Numbered from the stretch's first letter, positions 41,458 through 50,798 are shown. The stretch is DNA of 55,254 bases from Deltaproteobacteria bacterium (GCA_016196825.1 JACPWY010000073.1:1-55254), one strand, 5' to 3'. Numbers and translations: made by a program. Notes: generated by a model not told the origin, from the letters alone.

Positions 41458-41964
41458 ATGAGTAACTCAAAGCTAGTCAGGATGGCCCTCTTGGGGGCAT
41501 TGGCGCTGGTGTTTTATTCCTGTGGGAGTCATGTCGATACACAAAAGGGGCCACCGCCCGTTTCAAGCAAGTACAAGCTCCTCCTCTTTGCCGCCCCCTG
41601 GTGTATCGAGTGTGGACCCGAGCTCCAGAGCTTTAAGCCGATGTGGCTCAACGAATCTAAGACAACGACCGATCGCTACTCCGTGAAACTCTACGTGGTG
41701 AGTAATGACCAAAAGACTCAGCCCACGGACTCAGATGCCCAGCAGTACCGGGCCAGTCTTGACCTTCCGTTTGAGGCCGCGGCTGACACCTGGAAATGGA
41801 AAACCTATCGTAGCTCGGTCACCGACAAAAACGGCAAGTCATACACGTGGAGTCTCCCAGCGGCCGTTGTTCAAACAGACAAGGGGGAGAAGGTGAAAGT
41901 CTTCGTCGGCTCTCAACCCGACCAGCTCATGACCTATCTCCGAGAGTTGGTGAAGGAGAATTGA
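41458..41964 (+). CDS. Thioredoxin-fold lipoprotein
   Basis: 168 residues. Lipobox LALVFYSCGS at residues 14-23 (Tyr-Ser-Cys) marks it as a lipoprotein. The redox motif is LLLFAAPWCIECGPELQSF (W-C-x-x-C). cis-Pro is in SYTWSLPAAVV. It is probably a periplasmic thiol-disulfide protein of the TlpA/ResA type. It heads a three-gene operon with a second thioredoxin-like protein and an outer-membrane protein. Confidence 0.85.
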   Translation: MSNSKLVRMALLGALALVFYSCGSHVDTQKGPPPVSSKYKLLLFAAPWCIECGPELQSFKPMWLNESKTTTDRYSVKLYVVSNDQKTQPTDSDAQQYRASLDLPFEAAADTWKWKTYRSSVTDKNGKSYTWSLPAAVVQTDKGEKVKVFVGSQPDQLMTYLRELVKEN

Positions 41965-42428
41965 TGCGGGCCATAGCACTCATTCTTCTGTGCGGGCTCG
42001 CCTGGGCCAAACCGGCGCCGCTCTTTCAGGGCGATAAGCTCGGCGGTGGGCGACTGAGTTTGAAAGAGGCGCTCAAGCCCGATCGCCATCTGCTCCTGAG
42101 CTTCTGGGCCACCTGGTGTGTCGGCTGCATCGAAGAGCTCAAGACCGTGACGGCGAGGCTCAAGGAACACCCGGGAATGCCATTAGATGTGCTCACGGTC
42201 AACGTCGATCTCCCGGAGACGACGACGGATGTGAAACCGACGATGCGCCTCTACGGTTTTGGTTTTCCCGTCGTGCTGGATCCCAAACACGATATCTTTT
42301 CTAAGTACCAAGCTGACAAATCCCTCCCCTACTCTGTCTTGATCTCTCCCACCGGTGAGGTAGTCCAAGACTTCCAAGGCTACAGCGAACAACTCTTCGA
42401 AAAGATCTCCCAACTCAAGAAACCATGA
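41964..42428 (+). CDS. Periplasmic thioredoxin-like protein (TlpA/ResA type)
   Basis: 154 residues; TGATG overlap with the previous gene and GAAGGAG upstream fix the start. Signal peptide (MRAIALILLCGLAWAKP), then the redox domain with LLLSFWATWCVGCIEELKTV (WCVGC) and SLPYSVLISPTGEVVQDFQG with cis-Pro. Paired with the lipoprotein before it; both could deliver electrons to, or oxidise, the outer-membrane or periplasmic protein encoded next. Confidence 0.88.
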   Translation: MRAIALILLCGLAWAKPAPLFQGDKLGGGRLSLKEALKPDRHLLLSFWATWCVGCIEELKTVTARLKEHPGMPLDVLTVNVDLPETTTDVKPTMRLYGFGFPVVLDPKHDIFSKYQADKSLPYSVLISPTGEVVQDFQGYSEQLFEKISQLKKP

Positions 42429-43924
42429 AGAGTTCCCAAAAGGTACGGACTTTCTCTCGAGGAATTTGGCTACTGGCCATTTTCTCGACGGTGGCGTTTG
42501 CTGGGGAGGACAACTCTCTCTCGGCGACGGAGCTAATTGAGAAGGCCACTCTTCAGGAACATGTCCTAATCGGGAATGTGGCGGCGCCGGATGATCCCGG
42601 TGCGCCGGCGGAGCGGAGATTTCTCAACTATTTGAGTGCCGGCAGCGAGATTGGCCGGATCAATTTTGGCGCCGATCTCACGACAATGATGACCGAGTTC
42701 CAAAACACGGGCGTTGATCGGCTGGTGTCGCTCGAGAAGAAGCATGTGAGCTATGTCGGCGATGACTTGCGCGCGGATCTCGGCGATTCCACGCAGCTCC
42801 TGGGCCGAGGCATCGCGCTCGATCTCTACCGTGATGACGTCTTTGGCATCTACAACACACTTGAGGGCCTCTCGGCCCGTTATGACGCAAGCTTCGCCAA
42901 GATTTCCGGATTCGCGGGAAGGGTGAACGCACTCGTCGCGCCCGTGGCCCTCAACCCGATCGAGTACCCCCTCACCGATCGGCAGATGATGCTCGCCGGA
43001 GGCGTGGCCGAATTGAACGCCTTCGAGGGCTCGCGCCTCGGACTCCACGCCTTCACCGCGCAACAAATGACGACAGACAACACCGAAAGCTGGGCGTGGA
43101 ACACCGTCGGCGCGGTGGTCGCTCAGGATAATGTGCTTGAGGGCATCGACGTCTATTTGGAACCCAACATTGTTCTGCGCGACCACAGCCTCTTCGGAAA
43201 GAATTCCGCGCTCTCACCGTCCTTCGGCACTTTCGTCTCCATTGCCATGAGCCCAGACCAGTGGAAGATCAAACTCGAGGCCAAGGATTATCGTAACTAC
43301 GACTTCGGTTTCCGCCGTCCGCCAACGCTCGAGGATGAGCTCATCGCCTCACTCAACAATGAAGATGTTTCCCTCGCTCGCTTCCAGGCGGAACGAAGGG
43401 TAGGCCCCCTCGCTCTCACCGCCAGCGTCGCTGCCGGCTACGACCGCGTCATCCGCACTCAAATCTACCACGGCATCATCGGCAGCCGCTTCCACTGGGG
43501 CCGCGACGAACTCGAGCTCAAGGCCGGCTACCGCCTCATGCCCGGTGACAACGACATCACACACGCTGCCGTGAAGTTTAAGGTGGGAACGTTCGCAGGC
43601 CAAAGCCTAGAAATGAATCTCCGCCGCCAGTTGGAGGCTCACAGAATCAGCACCACACCGTTCAACAACGACCGCAACTTGGTCGAAGCCACCTACAACT
43701 TCTCCGAACGCTGGAGCTTAGGCCTAGGATTCGAAAACGTCCCCACCAACCCCGCTTCCCTTGGCGCCGACTTTTTTAACGCCAACATCGCCTACAAGGC
43801 CGGCGCCAAATCCGCCCGCGCCTTCCTCGGCTCCACCAGCGGCGGCGCCCGCTGCTCCGGCGGCGTCTGCCGAGTTGTCCCGCCATTCTCTGGCGCGCTG
43901 TTAGAGGGGTACTATTCTTTCTAA
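42425..43924 (+). CDS. Outer-membrane beta-barrel protein, DUF6029-like
   Basis: 499 residues, ATGA overlap with the thioredoxin gene. Signal peptide, then beta-strand repeats with alternating aromatic and charged residues. The stretch RADLGDSTQLLGRGIALDLY (a 'LGRG..L' signature) and the following YNTLEGLSARYD recall DUF6029 proteins, to my recollection. Two C-terminal Cys (ARCSGGVCRV) before the final strand ALLEGYYSF, which ends in Phe. The Cys pair fits a redox partner for the thioredoxins upstream. Confidence 0.65.
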   Translation: MKSSQKVRTFSRGIWLLAIFSTVAFAGEDNSLSATELIEKATLQEHVLIGNVAAPDDPGAPAERRFLNYLSAGSEIGRINFGADLTTMMTEFQNTGVDRLVSLEKKHVSYVGDDLRADLGDSTQLLGRGIALDLYRDDVFGIYNTLEGLSARYDASFAKISGFAGRVNALVAPVALNPIEYPLTDRQMMLAGGVAELNAFEGSRLGLHAFTAQQMTTDNTESWAWNTVGAVVAQDNVLEGIDVYLEPNIVLRDHSLFGKNSALSPSFGTFVSIAMSPDQWKIKLEAKDYRNYDFGFRRPPTLEDELIASLNNEDVSLARFQAERRVGPLALTASVAAGYDRVIRTQIYHGIIGSRFHWGRDELELKAGYRLMPGDNDITHAAVKFKVGTFAGQSLEMNLRRQLEAHRISTTPFNNDRNLVEATYNFSERWSLGLGFENVPTNPASLGADFFNANIAYKAGAKSARAFLGSTSGGARCSGGVCRVVPPFSGALLEGYYSF

Positions 43925-45562
43925 GAGCCTATCCCTACGAAGGGATTTAGGGATAGGCTCTGAGACGATCACCGAAGTTTCCGCGACCGGTGTCTTATCT
44001 TCCCCGCATCCATTCTGGCCCAAAAAAACCTTGAGCTGATGTTCGCCATTTTCGGGGAGACGAATCTCAATCGAGCCAGTCACCCCCTTGCCCGGCTCCA
44101 CTTTGTGGGGAAAAGAGATCCTTTGTCCGTGAAACTCGAGCTTTCCATCCCGGTACCAAGCATAGGTCAGGTACAGAGCCTTGGGAAGGTACGGGTGATT
44201 GTGCTCCCAATCCATTCTTCCGGTGTTCGTGAGTGAGAGCGACACCGTCTTGAATTCCCTCGTGATTTTCGCCAGTCGAACGTGAACGCGTTCCCAACCT
44301 TCGGGGGCGATGAGCGATCCCTTCGCGGTCAGCGCCTGCGAACAGGAAGAGGGGAGCGCGCCCCAATGTTGGTAGTCTTTCACCATGGGTGTGGTGATCT
44401 CGTACCTCATGTCTGGCGTGTCTAGAAAACCGAATGTGGACCAGATTCCAAACCCCAAGTGGGCCGCGGCCATCGCGGCCGTCCAACGCGGGTAAAGGGT
44501 TGCGCCGTACCAAATCAAGAGAATCATCGAAGAGCCCAGAAATTTCAGCCCGGATGACTCCCAAAGGGCCGCGTGAAGAAAGAAAAAGAGCGCGAGATGC
44601 GGTAGGAAGGCCATAACGGAAAATATCCTCTTCCGAGCCAATCCAACGAGTGTGCCCATGAGCAGAAGTGAATAGGTGAGTCTGCTCATTCGAATCCAAC
44701 TCAAATCCTTTAAGGCCGCGAACAATGCGACAAATATCCCCTTTGGCCAAAGAAGAACTCCGGGCTGAAGATCCACCTGGGTGTGGCCAAATCTCATCCG
44801 CAACAATCCCAGGAGAAGCAGCGGCGACAGAACGGGGATCAGGCCCCAAAAAATTGTCGACCGAGAAATCTTTCCCCGCGCGGTCTCCAGAAAAAGCAGC
44901 GCCCATACCCCGGCAGCAAAAAGCCAATAGGACTCACGCGTCAGCGCAAGACTCGTCAGAATGAAGAAAGCTAATTTCCATCGCTTGGCATCCAGCGCCA
45001 CTAGACTCAGAATGAAAAGCGCATCCGCAGCCGGATCCAGCATCCCGCAGAATAGGTGGAGCAGGGTTCCCCCGCCCAAGAGCCAGGCCAGCGCCAACCA
45101 AAGGGGATTCTTTTCTCGCGCCAAATGGCGGACCAAGACCCAAAACCCGACCATCACAATCAAAAACTGCACGAAGTGGAAAACCAGAGGCGGCGTGATC
45201 GACCACCCAGAAAGCCGGCTCACACAGAAAACCAAAAACGGAATAAACCACCGCTGGTACCAATACCCGGGTGGCGAAATCACCTTTAGATTCTCCAAAT
45301 CTCGTGCAAAGGGATCGTTCGACATCGAGTAATAAAACTGCCCATTCCAACCAACTCGATACGTGGGCTTCAGATGAAGCGCATCCTCGGAAGGCGAAAC
45401 CCCATTTACCCAACCAATTTTTAGGGTGTCATTGTAGTTTCCACCAAATCGCCAATGCACATCGACAATGAAAAGAAGCAACGTAATCAGAGCGGCAGAG
45501 AGGGTGAAAAGTAGGCTGTGGGAACGAAGCATTCGAGAAAATCTTGGTCGTATCGTAACCAC
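43901..45562 (-). CDS. Polytopic membrane protein with C-terminal beta domain, GT-C-like
   Basis: 553 residues; ATG 45532 may be the better start since the signal-anchor LRSHSLLFTLSAALITLLLF follows. About ten TM helices (LIVMVGFWVLVRHLA, LALAWLLGGGTLLHLFCGML and others) with a conserved-looking extracytoplasmic loop PTYRVGWNGQFYYSMSNDPF, resembling unassigned glycosyltransferase-C-fold proteins. Residues about 420-540 form an Ig-like domain (VSLSLTNTGRMDWEHNHPY, VTGSIEIRLPENGEHQLKV). No operon. The C-terminus overlaps the end of the OMP gene and includes a strong hairpin. Confidence 0.6.
   Translation of the reverse strand: MVTIRPRFSRMLRSHSLLFTLSAALITLLLFIVDVHWRFGGNYNDTLKIGWVNGVSPSEDALHLKPTYRVGWNGQFYYSMSNDPFARDLENLKVISPPGYWYQRWFIPFLVFCVSRLSGWSITPPLVFHFVQFLIVMVGFWVLVRHLAREKNPLWLALAWLLGGGTLLHLFCGMLDPAADALFILSLVALDAKRWKLAFFILTSLALTRESYWLFAAGVWALLFLETARGKISRSTIFWGLIPVLSPLLLLGLLRMRFGHTQVDLQPGVLLWPKGIFVALFAALKDLSWIRMSRLTYSLLLMGTLVGLARKRIFSVMAFLPHLALFFFLHAALWESSGLKFLGSSMILLIWYGATLYPRWTAAMAAAHLGFGIWSTFGFLDTPDMRYEITTPMVKDYQHWGALPSSCSQALTAKGSLIAPEGWERVHVRLAKITREFKTVSLSLTNTGRMDWEHNHPYLPKALYLTYAWYRDGKLEFHGQRISFPHKVEPGKGVTGSIEIRLPENGEHQLKVFLGQNGCGEDKTPVAETSVIVSEPIPKSLRRDRLLERIVPL
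43924..43961. terminator. 14-bp perfect hairpin between convergent genes, possible bidirectional terminator
   Basis: AGAGCCTATCCCTA (43924-43937) and TAGGGATAGGCTCT (43948-43961), 10-base loop. It starts at the last base of the OMP gene stop and lies within the codons for SEPIPKSLRR of the convergent gene. No U-run follows, so termination would not be classical. Confidence 0.4.
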
Positions 45563-45693
45563 AAGTCTAGACCCAGCCCGCCGGAAACCTAAGCCTCGAC
45601 GAGGATGACAGACAAACCGGCGGGAACGGGTTCAAGTAGCCTCGAAAATTTCCAGCATAATTTCGGCGTTGATTGATGCGGTGGATGCCCGGA

Positions 45694-46716
45694 CTACTTG
45701 TACCCAGCCATCACCTTGGCCAGTGTCTCTCTGGAGGGGACGAGGTCTCTTTGCTGGAGCTTCGACAGTGGCGTGTCGCAGACATTGAGGATGCCAGCGA
45801 GATCCTTCTGGTCCTTTTCAAAGTAGAGAAGCCCTGTGGCGAGCGTTTTGCTTTGGCGCGCCTCGTGGAGATTCATTATTGCCTTCATCTTATTCGTCGG
45901 ATCGTAGTCGCTGCCTAGCTTTTTCAAAGTCAGGTGTGAACCGTCGTGCAGAGCGATGTCGCGTATCTCGCCCTCTTTGATCTCGACTTCAATCGGATCA
46001 AAGGCTGGCACATAGCCCAATTCATGCAGGGGCATGTCGTGGGTCTTACAATAGGTGTAGCTCTTGGTACTGCCTTCGTGGTTGTTGAAAGTCACACACG
46101 GCGAAATGATGTCGAGAAGCGCCATTCCCTTATGCGAAAGGGCCGCCTTTAAAAGTGAAATCACCTGTTTGCGATCGCCAGAAAAACTGCGGCCGACAAA
46201 CGTGGCGCCGAGCTCAATCGCCATCGCGCAGGTGTCGATGACCGGGTATGGGTTGTCGGTGCCCTTTTTCGCTTTGGCACCCTGATCGGCCGTGGCGCTA
46301 AATTGCCCCTTTGTCAGGCCGTAGGTGCCGTTGTTCTCAATGATATAGGTCATGTCGACGTTACGGCGCATGACGTGGCAAAACTGCCCCATCCCGATGC
46401 TTGCTGTGTCGCCGTCGCCGCTCACGCCCAGCATGATGAGATCGTGATTCGCAATCTTGGCACCCGTAGCCACCGCCGGCATGCGGCCGTGGACTGAGTT
46501 AAAGCCGTGGCCCTTATCAATGAAGTAGGTGGGCGTCTTACTTGAGCAGCCGATGCCGGAAACCTTCGCTACCATGTGGGGCTTCACGCCCATTTGAAAG
46601 TAGCTTTCGATGATCGCAGCCGTAATCGAGTCATGGCCGCAGCCCTTGCAGAGCGTGGAGGGCTTCCCCATGTAATCGTTCTTGGTCAGGCCCGCGCGAT
46701 TCTTTGCCGCATCCAT
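45694..46716 (-). CDS. korB: 2-oxoacid:ferredoxin oxidoreductase, beta subunit
   Basis: 340 residues. The thiamin-diphosphate site is LGVSGDGDTASIGMGQFCHV with the acceptor NNGTYGLTKGQFSAT; the cofactor/cluster cysteine region STLCKGCGHD and VSGIGCSSKTP match the beta subunits of 2-oxoglutarate or other 2-oxoacid oxidoreductases. It starts one base after the alpha gene stop. The enzyme makes acyl-CoA plus CO2 while reducing ferredoxin. I favour 2-oxoglutarate, but the substrate is not decided by sequence. Confidence 0.9.
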   Translation of the reverse strand: MDAAKNRAGLTKNDYMGKPSTLCKGCGHDSITAAIIESYFQMGVKPHMVAKVSGIGCSSKTPTYFIDKGHGFNSVHGRMPAVATGAKIANHDLIMLGVSGDGDTASIGMGQFCHVMRRNVDMTYIIENNGTYGLTKGQFSATADQGAKAKKGTDNPYPVIDTCAMAIELGATFVGRSFSGDRKQVISLLKAALSHKGMALLDIISPCVTFNNHEGSTKSYTYCKTHDMPLHELGYVPAFDPIEVEIKEGEIRDIALHDGSHLTLKKLGSDYDPTNKMKAIMNLHEARQSKTLATGLLYFEKDQKDLAGILNVCDTPLSKLQQRDLVPSRETLAKVMAGYK

Positions 46717-48501
46717 TTACTTACCCGCCTTTTCATTAATTTCGCGTTCGATGAAGTCGGCCGAGAGCGGGAAGCCGCCGTAGTAGCGCACCCCTTTGAG
46801 TTTTGGCTGACAGCCGCGGATATCGATCTCAAGCAGCTGTTGCAGTTGGCCGTCACGATTCTGCTCGACGATAAAAACCTGGTCGCAGCTCCCGATAAAC
46901 TCCTCGACCTCCTTCGTAAACGGGTAGGCCCTCAAGCGCAGATACTTCACGCCTTTGTTATTCATCCGATCCATCGTCTCGGTGACAGCGGGGTTACTCG
47001 TGCCGCAGGCGATGATGCCGACCTTGGCCTTGGGGTCGCCGGTGATGATCGGCGCCGGCACATACTTCTTTGCCGTGTGCCATTTCCTAAGGAGCCGGTC
47101 GACATTTTTCGTATAGACAACCGGCGACTCCGTGTACCGCGCAAACTCATCATGGCCCGAACCGCGGGTGAAAAAGGATCCCTTGGGAGAATCGGTGCCC
47201 GGCAGCGTGCGATAGCAGATGCCGTCGTTATCCACGTCCTGATAGCGGCCAAAGGCTTCGATCCTTGTCAGGTTTTCAGCCGACAAAACCTTGCCTCTGT
47301 CAAACGGCTTGTCCTGGTGTTGGAACTCGTCGTCCATCCAGATATTCATGCCCAAGTCTAGGTCGGTCATCACAAAGACGGGTGTCTGGAGCCGTTCGGC
47401 GAGATCAAACGCGGTCCCCGCCATCTCGAAACATTCCTTGGGAGAGCTCGGGAAGAGCAACACGTGTTTCGTGTCGCCGTGGCTCGCCAAAGCCGCCTTT
47501 TGGATGTCACACTGCTGAGTGCGGGTGGGAAGTCCCGTCGAGGGTCCCACACGCTGCACATCCCAGATCACAGCCGGCACCTCGGCGTAGTATGCAAGAC
47601 CAATAAACTCACCCATCAGGGAAATGCCAGGGCCAGAGGTCGAGGTCATCGCACGCGCACCGGCCCAAGAGGCGCCGATCACCATGCCAATAGACGAAAG
47701 CTCATCTTCAGCCTGGATGCTCGCAAACTTCGACTTCCCCGTACCATCGGCGCGCAGCTTGCCTGCAAAGGAATCCACCGACTCAGCCAGCGAACTCGAC
47801 GGCGTAATCGGGTACCAGGCGAGGAACGTGCAGCCACCATAGATAGAGCCCAAGGCGGCGGCGGAGTTGCCTTCGATGACAATCTTTCCCTTGTTGGCTC
47901 CTTCGCGTTTTTCGACCATGAAGCCATCTTTTTTCTCAAAGTTGGCTTTGGCGTAGTCGAGCCCGATGTTAAACGCCACTAGGTTGGCGTCGATCGCCTT
48001 TTGCTTGCTCTTAAACGTGTCGGCGATGACAGAACCAATCACATCCTTATCGATCCCATAGAGGTGCGAAAGGGCCGCGACGTAAAAGAGGTTTTTCAAA
48101 AGGTGACGAAGCTCGGGGTTGATGGTCTTGGAAAGCTCTTCAATCGGAATTCCATAGATATTCTGGCCGGGCTTTAATTGATCCGGCGCGATCGTAATGA
48201 GATTCGAATTGTAGAAAAGTGATTTCCCCGGCTGCATCCACGCAACGTCATCTTTCGCCGTCTCGGGATTCATAAGGACCGCGATATCATCGTGCTCTCG
48301 CAGACACTGGTAACCCTTTTCGCTCACGCGAATCTGGAACCAGGTTGGAAGTCCCTGGATGTTGGAAGGGAAAAGGTTCTTTCCGCAAACACCCACTCCC
48401 ATGCGAAAGAGCGACTTGAAGAGGATGTTGTTGGCGGACTGAGAGCCCGTTCCATTCACAGTTGCTACGCGAAAACTGAAGTCGTTTATTTTCTTTTCCA
48501 T
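46717..48501 (-). CDS. korA: 2-oxoacid:ferredoxin oxidoreductase, fused gamma/alpha subunit
   Basis: 594 residues. An N-terminal gamma domain (SQSANNILFKSLFRMGVGVC, about 18-180) is fused to the alpha pyrimidine-binding part: NSAAALGSIYGGCTFLAWYP, TPSSSLAESV, EDELSSIGMVIGASWAGARA and TSTSGPGISLMGEF. Later domain: KVGIIACGTSNPAVTETMDR. This gamma-alpha fusion is common for KorA. It is the first gene of korAB. Its leader region to the left neighbour is dealt with in the next entry. Confidence 0.92.
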   Translation of the reverse strand: MEKKINDFSFRVATVNGTGSQSANNILFKSLFRMGVGVCGKNLFPSNIQGLPTWFQIRVSEKGYQCLREHDDIAVLMNPETAKDDVAWMQPGKSLFYNSNLITIAPDQLKPGQNIYGIPIEELSKTINPELRHLLKNLFYVAALSHLYGIDKDVIGSVIADTFKSKQKAIDANLVAFNIGLDYAKANFEKKDGFMVEKREGANKGKIVIEGNSAAALGSIYGGCTFLAWYPITPSSSLAESVDSFAGKLRADGTGKSKFASIQAEDELSSIGMVIGASWAGARAMTSTSGPGISLMGEFIGLAYYAEVPAVIWDVQRVGPSTGLPTRTQQCDIQKAALASHGDTKHVLLFPSSPKECFEMAGTAFDLAERLQTPVFVMTDLDLGMNIWMDDEFQHQDKPFDRGKVLSAENLTRIEAFGRYQDVDNDGICYRTLPGTDSPKGSFFTRGSGHDEFARYTESPVVYTKNVDRLLRKWHTAKKYVPAPIITGDPKAKVGIIACGTSNPAVTETMDRMNNKGVKYLRLRAYPFTKEVEEFIGSCDQVFIVEQNRDGQLQQLLEIDIRGCQPKLKGVRYYGGFPLSADFIEREINEKAGK

Positions 48502-48866
48502 GACAGGTGACTCATCGGGATAAAGGGCGCATCCCTTGACGGAGGCGCCCCGGAACTGCGGGAAAAAACTTACGGCCGAGGTAGCAGGGTGTCAATGTGA
48601 AACATATCGGCGACTTAGACGCTACTTGTCGATTGTGAAAACGGCTTCACAATGAATGTTTTGGACCGCCCATCGGGCTAAAAAGACGCAATAAGTCTAG
48701 CTCTTTTGGGGCTGGCTTGTTGCGGCAATTGTATCCGAACTTTAGAGAAGTGAATGCCCATGTTGCTCTCAAGGCGGTCACGGCCATTAAACGTGAAATG
48801 AAAAGTAAGTAGGCCACGGGGGGTGTCTGGGACCGCCCATTGACGTGAAAAAAGGATACGTCAAGG
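48502..48866. other. 365-bp intergenic region upstream of korA
   Basis: No convincing gene. A plus-strand frame from about 48655 to 48814 stays open (for example QLYPNFREVNAHVALKAVTA) but starts without an SD and matches nothing I know. The motif GGACCGCCCAT occurs twice in direct orientation (near 48664 and 48829), and GACGT...ACGTC flanks an A-rich segment near 48842-48862. It could be the korA promoter region plus the scar of a small repeat. Confidence 0.4.
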
Positions 48867-49499
48867 CTAGCTCAGCGTCTTTGCGACTGAGATCCGGAGC
48901 TCTGTGGGCGCGCAGGACCAGGCATCGGCGTTGCTTGCGCAGTGGGCAAGGTAGCGCTTGAAGCGTGGGAATTGCGCGAGCTCAACCCCCACAAAGAGTC
49001 CCTTCACGAAGAGAGGCACGATGAAAATATCGGCCATGGAGAAGCTCGAGCCGATGGCCCACTCGGAATTGTGAAAAAGAAGGGGTTCGAGCTTTGGGAG
49101 CCAGCGGGTGATCCATTTTGCTCGGTAGGAGAAGACCTCGTCTTTGGTCGCCTCGGGGTGGAAGAATTTCGAGACTTTGGAATTTTGCACAGCGTGAATG
49201 GTGCCGTCCACGAGAAGCGCCACCTCGCGCACCTTCCCACGCTGAAACATGTCTTTCGGCAGAAGCGGCTTTTCCGGGAAGGCCTCATCGAGAAATTCGA
49301 CGATAGCCATCGACTCGGCGAGCCCTCGCCCATCGACAGAGATCGCCGGCACCTTGCCAAATGGACTGACTCGCAAGATCTCCGCTTCGCTCAAGTGATC
49401 AAAATCGATCCGGGTGTGCGGAATCTTCTTGTATTGGAGAGCCCACAGAACGCGCTGTGCACAATTTGAGCCGACGGTGTGGAGAAGCTCAATTTTCAT
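48867..49499 (-). CDS. Glutathione S-transferase family protein
   Basis: 210 residues from ATG 49499 (a further in-frame ATG at 49535 adds 12 residues before the fold begins). The thioredoxin-like N-domain: KIELLHTVGSNCAQRVLWAL, cis-Pro in VSPFGKVPAISVDG, ES in GLAESMAIVEFLDE. C-terminal all-helical domain ending GSSFSMADIFIVPLFVK, the N-capping ADI motif. The active-site position is SNCAQRV, of the Ser/Cys type. The substrate is unknown. Confidence 0.9.
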   Translation of the reverse strand: MKIELLHTVGSNCAQRVLWALQYKKIPHTRIDFDHLSEAEILRVSPFGKVPAISVDGRGLAESMAIVEFLDEAFPEKPLLPKDMFQRGKVREVALLVDGTIHAVQNSKVSKFFHPEATKDEVFSYRAKWITRWLPKLEPLLFHNSEWAIGSSFSMADIFIVPLFVKGLFVGVELAQFPRFKRYLAHCASNADAWSCAPTELRISVAKTLS

Positions 49500-49589
49500 G
49501 GACCATTCATAACATCTGTTCTCGCTCCGTCGCAAAGGCGGTGGGTCCCGGAGTGAATCTCTGTTTTAATATCCCTTTCAGGAGGTCCC

Positions 49590-50270
49590 ATGAGAGCGTT
49601 TATCTTTGGAATCATTTTGGCGTCGGCGGCAATGGCGGTGAGTCCCTGCGACTCCGCGATGGGTTGGAGGGAATCTCTCTGCGCGTTTGCGAAGAAGAAT
49701 TTGGTTCACTTCGCCTGGGGTTATGAGCACGGCATTCGTGATTACCAACTGGCGTTGAAACTCGCGCAAGAAGAAGGCGTGACGGTCGATGAAGAGGTGC
49801 TCTTTGCGGCGGGTCTTCTCCACGACATAGGCGGCTTTGCTCCTTATGAAAAGGCAGGTGTGGACCACGCCTTGCGATCGACTCAGGTCGTGGATCCCGT
49901 GCTCGAAGCGAGCGGCTTTCCTATGGTGAAATCAAACGCCGTGAAAAGAGCCATCCTCACCCACAGTTATTACGACCCCGCGCGGCCTGAGACACCCGAA
50001 GCGATCGCGCTTCATGACGCCGATACACTCGACTTCCTTGGCGCCATCTCGATTGCCCGCCTTCTGGCGATCGCCGGAAGGGAGCGCGGGTTGAGCGATC
50101 CCAAAACGGTCATCAAGCTCCTCACCCAATTCCAAAAGGATCTCCCCGGTAAACTCTATGGAGGCGTCGCCACGAAAGAGCTCGGCCGCCGCCGCTCGGA
50201 GGAGCTGGGCAGCTTTCTGCGCCTTCTGGACGAAGAAACATTTTCACTAGGGCTCCCGCTTCACGGATGA
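49590..50270 (+). CDS. Exported HD-domain phosphohydrolase
   Basis: 226 residues with a signal peptide (MRAFIFGIILASAAMAVSPC) after AGGAGG. HD motif: YEHGIRDYQLALKLA (first His), FAAGLLHDIGGFAPYEKAG (HD), ILTHSYYD and IALHDADTLDFLGAISIARL (last Asp). All metal ligands are present. Export is unusual for HD-type phosphohydrolases, so the substrate is likely an extracytoplasmic nucleotide or phosphate ester. It lies 116 bp before tRNA-Asp. Confidence 0.85.
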   Translation: MRAFIFGIILASAAMAVSPCDSAMGWRESLCAFAKKNLVHFAWGYEHGIRDYQLALKLAQEEGVTVDEEVLFAAGLLHDIGGFAPYEKAGVDHALRSTQVVDPVLEASGFPMVKSNAVKRAILTHSYYDPARPETPEAIALHDADTLDFLGAISIARLLAIAGRERGLSDPKTVIKLLTQFQKDLPGKLYGGVATKELGRRRSEELGSFLRLLDEETFSLGLPLHG

Positions 50271-50386
50271 TGCGCGTCAGTCCGGGACACCCTCAAAGCG
50301 CCTCGGGCGAAACGGGGCTGGATCCCACAACCCCAAAATTGACACCCAAGCACCCCCCGCATACTCTATGACGTCCAACTTTCGCC

Positions 50387-50468
<82 letters not shown>

Positions 50469-50471
50469 CTT

Positions 50472-50798
50472 TTAACCATTCGATTTCACTAATTTTAAAT
50501 TTCGCGAAATCTCTTTGGGGGGATATTGGGGGATATCAGACGTGCCGCAGGTTTTTGCGGCGGGGGATACGTGTGTCTCAATTATCCCCCCAGTATCCCC
50601 CACCGGAGGTTGAGACTGCACGTTTGACTCCCGCGAATCAGTCTTTTTCTCTTCCTTTTTCCCCTTCAAAATCCCGTTCAAGGCGTCCGCAACCTTGTGC
50701 TTTTCAGCATTGGTCTGCGCGACGTACCGAAGCGTGATGTTCGGAGAGGAGTGATCCATGAGTCTGGAGACAGCGTAAAAGTCTCCCGTGGCCTCATC
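50472..50798 (-). pseudogene. Tyrosine recombinase (integrase) C-terminal remnant
   Basis: The stretch DEATGDFYAVSRLMDHSSPN followed by ITLRYVAQTNAEKHKVADAL keeps the second His (MDHSS) and the catalytic Tyr (RYV) of phage-type integrases. The Arg-containing catalytic part (usually H-x-L-R) and the N-terminal DNA-binding domain are missing. Upstream of DEATG the frame stays open to 50981 but no longer resembles an integrase. The gene end lies next to attL, as usual for tRNA-targeting integrases. Confidence 0.65.
50517..50601. repeat. GGGGGATA-type sites near attL (arm-site candidates)
   Basis: GGGGGGATATT (50517-50527), GGGGGATATC (50528-50537), and inverted TTATCCCCCC and TATCCCCC (50582-50601). 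The right end has three more in the same orientation as the first pair. The first pair plus CAGA is the same as at 54762-54786 except for one extra G there. Confidence 0.5.

Noticed and set aside
44067..45413. Frames on both strands overlapping the 43901-45562 membrane protein
   Set aside because: No SD and Arg/Pro/Ala-rich nonsense composition; the annotated frame has proper TM periodicity.
46576..47361. Long plus-strand frame antisense to korA/korB
   Set aside because: It is open only because it lies opposite strongly conserved coding sequence; composition and codon pattern belong to the kor genes and it has no SD or domain.
48655..48814. Open frame resembling the end of a transposase upstream of korA
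   Set aside because: No start codon with SD, no DDE or other catalytic motif, no flanking repeats; kept only as a note on the gap.
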